The translations under genes and the position numbers were made by a program. From Escarpia spicata (Eukaryota; Annelida; Polychaeta; Sabellida; Siboglinidae): a stretch of 64,000 nucleotides of DNA. The notes beneath the pieces were generated by a model that was not told where the DNA came from, searched no databases, and worked only from the letters and a program-made list of their open reading frames with translations. Positions 42,101-64,000 of this stretch are shown piece after piece. The stretch lies in NCBI GenBank assembly GCA_963995525.1, contig OZ023209.1, forward strand, positions 8,554,388 to 8,618,387. The letters run 5' to 3'. Position 1 is the stretch's first letter, and every line of letters starts with the position of its first letter.

Positions 42101-44278
42101 TTACCTATCCTCTTCGGGCCTTGTGGCCCATAAGGCTGCTATGCGACTCCGCCACCTCGCCCTGTCAACGGCTATGTGTCTGGCTTTGCTCCAAGTTGCC
42201 CAGCCCAGTTGCTTCCGTTCTTTTTTCACTGTGGTTCTCCACGTTGTTTTTGGTCGACCAACTTTTCTGGTTCCTTCCGGCGTCCATGTCAGTGCTGTCA
42301 GGCAGTGGTTTTGGTCATTCTTTCTCAGCACATGCCCGATCCAATTCCACCTTCTTCTCTGTACTTCTGTGCTGATCTTCTCTTCTGCTGTTATGTTCTC
42401 AATGTCTTTGTTCGAAATTATTACTGGCCGTCTAATTTTTTTAATTCTTCTGAGTTTTTTGTTGTCGCATTTGTTTACTTTCCATGTTTCACATCCATAC
42501 AGTAACACTGATTTGACCAGAGTATTGTATAATCTGAGTTTAGTTTTTAATGTGTACACATTTGAGTTCCATATCTGCTTGAGTTTCATGAATGATGTCC
42601 TTGCTTTTCGTATTCTGTTGTTAATATCGTCATCCCCTCCTCCTTGCTTGCTGACGTTTGCGCCCAGGTATGTATATTTCTCTACTTCATTCAGTTGTTG
42701 ATCATCAATCTGTATTCTGTTGTTGCATTTGCTGTTGATCCTCAGTACTTCAGTTTTCTTTTTATTGATTTTTAGGCCAGTTTTTGATGCGAATGCATTC
42801 ATTTTTGTTGCCTTTGCTTGCATGTGTCTGTAACTTGATGACATAAGTGCAATGTCATCTGCGAAGTCCAAGTCTTCAAGTTTTGACATGAATCTCCATC
42901 TTATCCCTGTGTTGTTTTCTTCAGTTGTTTTCCTCATTATTCAGTCGATTACCATCAAGAAAAAAAATCCGGACATTACGTCTCCTTGCTTAACTCCAGT
43001 TTTTACCTTGAACCACTCAGATTGTTCACCTTCATCTAACACTGCACATTCACTGTCCTCGTACAAAATCTGGACCATTCTGATTATCTTGTATGGGATT
43101 CCATAGCTCGCCATGATTTCCCAAAGGCTCTCTTGGTGCACAGAGTCAAATGCCTTTTCGAAGTCTACAAAAGTTACATATAGCGTTGCTTGCCATTCCA
43201 CTACCTGTTCTATTATGTTTCGAAGGATGAATATCTGCTCAACTGTGCTTTGTCCTGTTCTGAAACCTGCTTGTTCATCTCTCAACTTGTTGTCAACTCC
43301 ATCTCTTATTCTGTCTATTATCACTCTTCCGAACACTTTACTGGGGACAGATGTTAGAGTAATACCTCTCTAGTTTCCGCACTCTGTAAGGTTACCTTTC
43401 TTTGGTATTTTAACAATCAGTCCTTGTTTCCACGTCTTTGGTACTTTTTCTTGTTCCCAAATTGTTTTGAATAAGCTTAGAAGCCAATTCTCTGTTGTCG
43501 CCATGTCTGCTTTCAACAATTCTTTCCCATTCTTTAGCTTCCTCAGTGTTGATCTAATCTCTGTTTTTGTTGTAGAGTCTGTGCTGATTTCATCTATGAT
43601 TGGATCTAATTCAATATCTATAACGGGGTCATCGGGAGTAGGTCTATTAAGGACTTCTTCAAAATGCTCCTTCCATCTTGTCCGCTTGGCTGGTCCTTCA
43701 GTTATTAGGTTTCCAGATTTGTCTTTTACTGCATTCGCTGTTTTGTGTTTGTCGTTACTAAGTGTCTTTGTGATGTTGTAGACTTCTTTCATCCTTCCAT
43801 TCCCGGCTGCTTTCTCTGCTTCTGCAGCCAGGTTGTCTACCCACTTTCTTTTATCTTGTCTCATGTTTTTCTTTACGTCTTTGTCTTGTTGTTGATACTT
43901 ATCCTTGTAGCTCTGCTTTATCCTTTCTGACTTTGCTTGTTCCATGTTGTTCTTTAGTCGTTTCCTGTCTTTTACCAGCTCCCATGACCCTTTGCTGATC
44001 CATGGTTTTTGTCCTCTCTTTTTGTAACCCGGTACTTCTTTGGTTGTTTCTTTGTAGGCCACCTCGAATTCTTGCCATTTTCTCTCAACAATGTCATTAT
44101 CTGTCTCGGCGTAGTCCTGTAGTACATCATATCTGTTCCGTAGCTTCAATGAGAATTGCATTTTTATGGTTGGTTGTTGCAGCTTGATTGTGTCGAATTT
44201 CTTTCTGTTCTCACTGGTCTTTTGTTTCCTCTTTAGCTTCAGCCTGATCTTCGAGCGCACTAACTGGTGGTCACTCAC
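42101..44278 (-). pseudogene. RT domain of dead LINE (two in-frame stops)
   Basis: Single frame broken only by two stops. Motifs in order: KTWKQGLIVKIPKKG, RGITLTSVPSKVF, DEQAGFRTGQS, VDFEKAFDSVH (first Asp), VKTGVKQGDVMSG, LDFADDIALMS (catalytic Asp pair), then the C-terminal HVLRKNDQ and GRPKTTW. Stop 1 (TAG) after ECGN at 43370-43372 and stop 2 (TGA) after VID at 42941-42943 stand where related proteins have Trp; both fit single G-to-A changes. About 725 codons in all. Confidence 0.88.
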
Positions 44279-45347
44279 AATGTCTGCTCCCTCACCACTC
44301 TGGTGTCCATAACTGATGTTCTGTGCTGCCTGCTCACTAGCACATGGTCAATTTGGTTTTTGGTTCGCCCTCCTGGAGATGTCCATGTCTGCTTATGGAT
44401 GCGTCAGTGTGGAAATATGGTTCCTGTTACCACAAGGTTGTTTAATCCACAGAAGTCAATTAGTCGTTCTCCATTTTCGTTTCTATCACCAATTCCATGG
44501 CTTCCCATTATGTCTTCGTAGCCCTCATTTTCTTCTCGAACTTTGGCATTTAGGTCCCCCATTACTATGAGCATGTCATGTTTATGTACACTGCCCACAA
44601 CTGACTGCAACTGTTCATAGAACTGGTCTTTCTCTTCGTCACTTGTTTCATTTGTTGGTGCATATGTTTGTATGATTGATAGTTTAACATATCTTGAAAA
44701 GAATCTAGCATAAATAATCCTATCACTGATAGGTTTCCACTCTAGTAATGCTTGCTCTGCTTTCTTTCTCATCATTATTGCCACTCCATGTCTGTGTAGG
44801 TTGTCTTCTCTCCCAGAGAAAATAACACTCTCTCCAGTGTTTAAAACTTGACTTTCCCGTGTCCTGTCTATCTGCATTCGCTAATGCCCATGACATCGAT
44901 TCTGTATTTATCCATTTCGTTTGCAAGTTGTGCTGATTTACCTATTGAATATAACGTTCTCACATTCCAACATCCTATATTTACAGTTTCCTTTGGTCTG
45001 GTCAGCGACGCAATCGACTGCCGAACGTCCGATTGGCTTTGATCCGGAAGTGTCATACTTTCCGTGTATCTGATGTCATCAGGTATATGAAGCGTCGCCT
45101 CTTCATAACCGTTTCCAGCATGTGCTGGCGAAGTCACACGTTTAGTTTCCGTAACAATTATTGAACTGGGGGGGTTGTTGGCCCTCCGCAGTAGGTTTAA
45201 TTTTGGGGTTTTCCTTCCCCTAGTCAGAGCCTCGTTTGCCCACAACCGCAAGGTAGTGGTTTCCCAGGGGGAACCACAAGGAGATGAGGTTGACCTGGGT
45301 GTTCTACGGTTTACCGGCAGGTTACTATTTTCACTTTTCACCCCCAC
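44279..45347 (-). pseudogene. Endonuclease domain of dead LINE (frameshifts, stops)
   Basis: APE-type endonuclease that nicks the target. IGCWNVRTLYSIGKSAQL and DVMGISECR start the domain; after a TAG at the next Trp codon (44868-44870) and a nearby indel it continues as GVAIMMRKKAEQAL, FSRYVKLSIIQTYAPT, VMGDLNAKV (catalytic-type GDLN) and NGERLIDFC. A TGA after IFPH (44404) sits at a likely former Arg CGA. KNQIDHVLVSR and SDHQLV follow, with one more small frameshift near 44280. An N-terminal leader with little similarity covers 45347 to about 45010. Confidence 0.85.
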
Positions 45348-45424
45348 AGAGGGCTAGCCGACCCCAACGTCACTGGCTGTGGCGCTGGGCGCTTGAACAC
45401 CCCTTTCCCCCTATATCATAACAC

Positions 45425-45935
45425 ACGTATAACAAAAGAGAGTTGCCATTTAAAAATTATAATTGACATCCATAGCCCAGGTGAGAGTCATCAATGACAG
45501 TGCATATATGTTTTAATCCATGACATGTATGTATATCGACTTTTATATATATTATATATATATTATATATATATATATGTATAACAAAACAGATTTGCCA
45601 TGTATATCGACTTTTATATATTATATATATATATATATATATTAAATATATATATCTATATATTTATGTTGATATATATATATATAGTATATATATATCA
45701 ACATAAATATATAGATATATATATATATTTAATATATATATATATATAATATATAAAAGTCGATATACATGGCAAATCTGTTTTGTTATACATATATATA
45801 TATATAATATATATATAATATATATAAAAGTCGATATACATACATGTCATGGATTAAAACATATATGCACTGTCACTGATGACTCTCACCTGGGCTATGG
45901 ATGTCAATTATAATTTTTAAATGGCAACTCTCTTT
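45425..45935. repeat. Near-perfect 510-bp palindrome
   Basis: Left arm reads AAAAGAGAGTTGCCATTTAA from about 45435, and its reverse complement ends at about 45935. Centre TATATATATAGTATATATAT at about 45686. One arm difference noted (TCATCAATGAC against TCATCAGTGAC). Part of the foldback element. Confidence 0.9.
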
Positions 45936-46000
45936 TTATAGTATATATATATATAATATATAAAAGTCGATATTATATATATATATATATATAAATGTTG

Positions 46001-46052
<52 letters not shown>

Positions 46053-46369
46053 TATATATATATATATAATATATAAAAGTCGATATACATACATGTCATG
46101 GATTAAAACATATATGCACTATCACTGATGACTCTCACCTGGGCTATGGATGTCAATTATAATTTTTAAATGGCAAATCTGTTTTGTTATACGTGTGTTA
46201 TGATATGGCTAAAGCCACGATAAACTAGAATATGAAAACAAAATCTAAATCGGCTTCAGGTAGCCACAGCAATGTTAAGAAGCGAAGTACAAAAACGTTA
46301 AATGCAATAAACAGGTGCGGCCAATATCATGATTTTGAGCGTGCGCTGCAAGGATTTGGAGCCCATTTC

Positions 46370-46445
46370 ATAAAATGACGTGAGGTATAAATTGGCGTAA
46401 GGTCTAAAATGACATAAGGTATAAAATGACATAAGGTCTAAAAGG
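46370..46445. repeat. Short GACATAAGGTATAAAAT tandem repeat
   Basis: About four degenerate ~19-bp units (AAATGACGTGAGGTATAAAT and variants). Confidence 0.7.
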
Positions 46446-46464
46446 TTAAACATTCAACGCTTTA

Positions 46465-46911
46465 TTGCAAGATATCAAAGCAAACACAATATTATTTAAC
46501 AATCAGAAACATGAAAAAGACAGTGGAATTATTATTGACTCAAAACTAGAATTTGATAAACATAAAAATCAAAAGATAAATAAAGCAAACAGTATCATGG
46601 CAATTATTAGAAGGTCTTTTACAACGCTAAATAAAAACAGTTTTATACCATTATATAAAGCTCTTGTTGTAAACCAAAAATATAAGGATGCTACAGAAAA
46701 TGTGCAGAGGCGAGCTACGAAACAACTTCCAGGAATGAAGGATATTCCTTACCGAACGAGACTAGAAAAATTGAAACTACCAACACTAACCTATAGAAGA
46801 ACAAGGGCAGATAAGATCAAGGTATATCAATTGCTCAATGGGAAGTATGATATAGAGAGACCGCAAGTCGCAAAACAACCTTCAAACGATATCGAAGGTG
46901 TTTTTGTGTGA
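46465..46911 (+). pseudogene. LINE RT C-terminal fragment
   Basis: 148 codons. KDSGIIIDSKLEFDKHKNQK, IIRRSFTTLNKNSFIPLYKA, ENVQRRATKQLPGM and PYRTRLEKLKLPTLTYRRTR are usual LINE RT C-terminal motifs. The VRPHLEYxxxVW segment expected before ENVQ is deleted (LVVNQKYKDATENVQ). It has no catalytic motifs and is a short, dead fragment, distinct from the other LINEs here. Confidence 0.8.
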
Positions 46912-47511
46912 TTCGTCATTGGGAATTCCAATTCGCCTGGCTGGCGGCAGTCTTTTGTTGAAACATCTACCGCTTCTACCCATTACTAGTCAGCTTTTAT
47001 TTTCCATAATGTGTTTTAATGTCACAATACGACTGTCAGAATACGAAGCTGAAATCAAAACTGAGAATATATCTTCCAAATGAGCAACCGGCCCGCCAAT
47101 TTCATGGAGAACACGCGATCATGCACATGTAAGTAACACTTCAGTAACACCCAAGCTTGACAATACTCTAGCCACATACGTGTGGCTGACACAGAACTAG
47201 TTCTGAGTTGAACATAAGAAGAACACGCTTATATATATATCGCCAGAACCGTTCTACGGCTCAGCCAACGAAGACTTTTGTATGGTAGAACATATCATGT
47301 TATACTGTTCTTGACCATTTCCAACTCTTAGCGCTGGTCTCGCTGTCCAGCTGTAAAACGTCCGCGTGCCAAATTGGCCCGCGGGCCAAGGTTTGCGGAA
47401 CATTTAAGTCAGAATAGTGGCGCCATATGGTGGGGCGTAAATTAGTTTATTCCGAGATATTACGACCAGTAGCGACGCGTAGCGGGTCTTGAGTGCGATT
47501 ACCCACACAAC
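46912..47511 (+). promoter_or_regulatory. AGPS upstream / 5' UTR region
   Basis: 600 bp before the AGPS start codon. The last 170 bp are richer in CG (GTCCGCGTGCC, GGCCCGCGGGCC, AGCGACGCGTAGCGGGTC) than the surroundings, as for a housekeeping promoter and 5' UTR. In-frame stop TAG at 47470-47472 excludes a longer open N-terminus in this exon. No TATA box claimed. Confidence 0.4.
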
Positions 47512-62513
<15,002 letters not shown>

Positions 62514-62874
62514 TAAAAAATTACATATTTTCAAGCTTCATTTAGTTTTTCTTCTTTGGTTGTATATTCAGGTGCCAGCTATCATAATTTGAGCTAAATG
62601 CTTCTTAATTGCACAGTTCCGCTCCCAATATGCCTTTGACACATCCCAGTGATGACGTCTTTTCTATAAAAGAACCACCTGTTATTCTGTTTACAGTAAT
62701 TATGAAGATCAAGCTGCAAAATAATAAATTGTAGGCTGCATTTAAATGTTATGGTGATACTTGGCACATACACAGGTTAATAATGATATGTAGGGCATCA
62801 ATGATTGCAGTTGTCAGATAGCTTTATGCCACCGTCAGTTTACTGTATTCTAATTATTATCATCTGGATATGCA

Positions 62875-62996
62875 CACACAAAGACACACACAGAGACACA
62901 CACAGAGACACACACCAAGACACACACACATATACACACACAGAGACACACACCAAGACACACACCAAGACACACACTAAGACACACACACATGCA
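62875..62996. repeat. ACACAGAG/ACACAAAG microsatellite
   Basis: GACACACACAGAGACACACA-type simple repeat in AGPS intron 5. Confidence 0.95.
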
Positions 62997-63079
62997 CACT
63001 TTAAAGGTTGCGAACCTAGAGAAAAGCAAAGGATTAAATGTATGATTAGTTAAAATAAATGTTTAATCTACATGTTTAA

Positions 63080-63880
63080 GGGTAGCCACTACCCAAAAAC
63101 GGCCATAGGCCGTATCTCTGTTAATACTGAACTTATCTTACCAAAATTTGGATTAGTTAAATGATTAGTATTGGATATGTGGAATATGGGTTCAGTTGCT
63201 TGTGTGTTACCATGGCAATGAGCGTTTCTAGTGTGACAGAGGGGCATGCATTGTTGAAAATTATTCTGAGCTAACAACTGATCATGTAGTTGTCAACAAT
63301 CATCAGCTAGAATACTCCTTTGTGCAATAAGGTGGTTTTGGTCAAGGAACTGAGGTGGTCACATGTTTTGGTGACCGGTGGCGTAATGGCCCCACTTATA
63401 GGTTTAGGCTAAATCTTGATATAGTGTAACTCTTCAGCAGGTAGTTGGGATTATAGTTAGTGTGAATGAATGGTGTGCTTGGTTAGTACGGTACAGTGCA
63501 TAAGGTCTACTGTGATTATAGTAGTAATGCTGTTGTTTTATATATCTAGAACAATACTGCTAATGTTGTATGTGCCGAAATGTGGGCTCTGTCATCCAGA
63601 GGTACAGGAGACTAGTATGGGCTCAGTCACAGGCCTGGCCTTAGGATGTAGAGCCCACATTTCTCTCTCTTTAACTTAATCTTTTTAAAAAACGTCATTC
63701 ATTTGGCCTTATTTCATCACTATTCATGACTTGTGTTGGTGCTTGCCTAAAGGTTGTTTTGGGCAAGGAAATCTGACTGCAATGACTTTTGTGAGATGGG
63801 ACTTTAGGTTTGAGCATTTTTCAAAGCGTCTTGAAAAATAACATCTTGATTATATGGCTGTTTTCGGGAAGTGGCTACCC
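63080..63880. mobile_element. piggyBac-like MITE (TTAA target)
   Basis: 801 bp. Termini GGGTAGCCACTACCCAAAAA and, inverted, GGGTAGCCACTTCCCGAAAA. Flanked on both sides by TTAA (63076-63079 and 63881-63884), the piggyBac target duplication. It contains no transposase and a nested 390-bp solo B repeat of the YR element. Lies in AGPS intron 5. Confidence 0.85.
63354..63746 (+). repeat. Solo copy of YR-element B repeat
   Basis: Diverged copy of B1 (20667-21057) in reverse orientation, from GGTGGTCACATGTTTTGGTG to GTGTTGGTGCTTGC. It keeps the AAATGTGGGCTCT inverted pair. No A repeat and no element ORF nearby. The flanks AAGGTGGTTTTGGTCAAGGA and AAGGTTGTTTTGGGCAAGGA are similar, which could be chance or an imperfect target duplication. 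Confidence 0.85.
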
Positions 63881-64000
63881 TTAAGACGCCACCATCTAAG
63901 CCGTTGAGATTTGTATTATTTTAATGTATATTTTAAGTTGATTTAGATAACAAGTTATACATCTTTAGAGAGACACAAACTGATCTGAAGAAGTGATGTG

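Larger units (their letters stand above)
42095..45412 (-). mobile_element. Full-length but dead APE-type non-LTR retrotransposon
   Basis: About 3.3 kb, endonuclease then RT on the minus strand. Flanked by a 12-bp duplication ATATCATAACAC (42083-42094 and 45413-45424), which marks target-primed insertion into the left arm of the foldback element. The 3' end on the minus strand has a short GGTAA repeat. Domain order and the ECR-W, FADDIAL and HVLRKND motifs are those of RTE/I-like elements common in invertebrates; the clade is not assigned. Several stops and frameshifts inactivate it. Confidence 0.9.
42043..46242. mobile_element. Foldback element with long palindrome, split by a LINE
   Basis: Outer arm AAATTTTGTTTTCATATTCT and on at 42043-42094 recurs in reverse complement at 46190-46242. 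After the LINE insertion, 45425-45935 is a near-perfect palindrome centred at about 45686 (arms about 250 bp, with TA-rich centre). A further inverted copy of the arm lies at 46070-46200. Without the LINE the element is about 870 bp. No transposase. It is best described as a foldback-type non-autonomous element. Confidence 0.82.

Noticed and set aside
42123..42701. 192-residue plus-strand ORF
   Set aside because: Antisense to the LINE RT C-terminal domain.
62805..63053. 82-residue His/Thr-rich ORF
   Set aside because: Translation of the ACACAGAG microsatellite.

Overview
This is animal nuclear DNA: AT-rich, with intron-split genes, GT-AG splice sites, and a heavy load of retrotransposons, DNA transposons and minisatellites. 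There are no bacterial operons. The repeat repertoire (several LINE families, tRNA-derived SINEs, hAT-like and TTAA-flanked elements, and a tyrosine-recombinase retrotransposon with split repeats) fits a marine invertebrate. A mollusc or another lophotrochozoan is my guess, but it is not proven.

Two host genes lie head to head. On the minus strand, 37780 down to 10042, is XRCC5 (Ku80), the DNA-end-binding partner of Ku70 in non-homologous end joining. I find 18 coding exons. Splice phases agree at every junction between neighbouring exons that I could place. The first coding exon is uncertain, and one exon of about 40-45 codons (expected between 34389 and 28433) was not found. On the plus strand from 47512 to the window edge is the 5' half of AGPS (alkylglycerone-phosphate synthase, ether-lipid synthesis). 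Five exons end just before the FAD-binding domain.

Layout: 1-2085, 3' part of a CR1/Jockey-like LINE with a one-base frameshift; 2086-10041, intergenic DNA with SINE pieces; 10042-37780, XRCC5. Its introns hold a 25-bp and a 23-bp minisatellite, a 7.7-kb Ngaro-like YR retrotransposon (19884-27540), a 36-bp minisatellite split by an L2-like LINE end, a second copy of the first LINE, and a hAT element (33001-34142). 37781-47511 is intergenic and holds a foldback element (42043-46242) that took in a full-length but dead LINE (42095-45412). 47512-64000 is AGPS. Its introns hold a long-TIR element with 8-bp target duplication (48407-49169), a deleted hAT (50659-52040), a 7.9-kb 29-bp minisatellite with higher-order structure, a 40-bp minisatellite whose every unit copies the exon-4 splice donor, and a TTAA-flanked piggyBac-like element (63080-63880) containing a solo copy of the YR element's B repeat.

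The most unusual system is the YR retrotransposon. In sense order it reads A1, SGNH hydrolase, 110-bp tandem array, Gag-like zinc-knuckle protein, RT-RNase H, tyrosine recombinase, B1-A2-B2. All its reading frames are open and its catalytic motifs are present, and it lies in sense orientation within a Ku80 intron.
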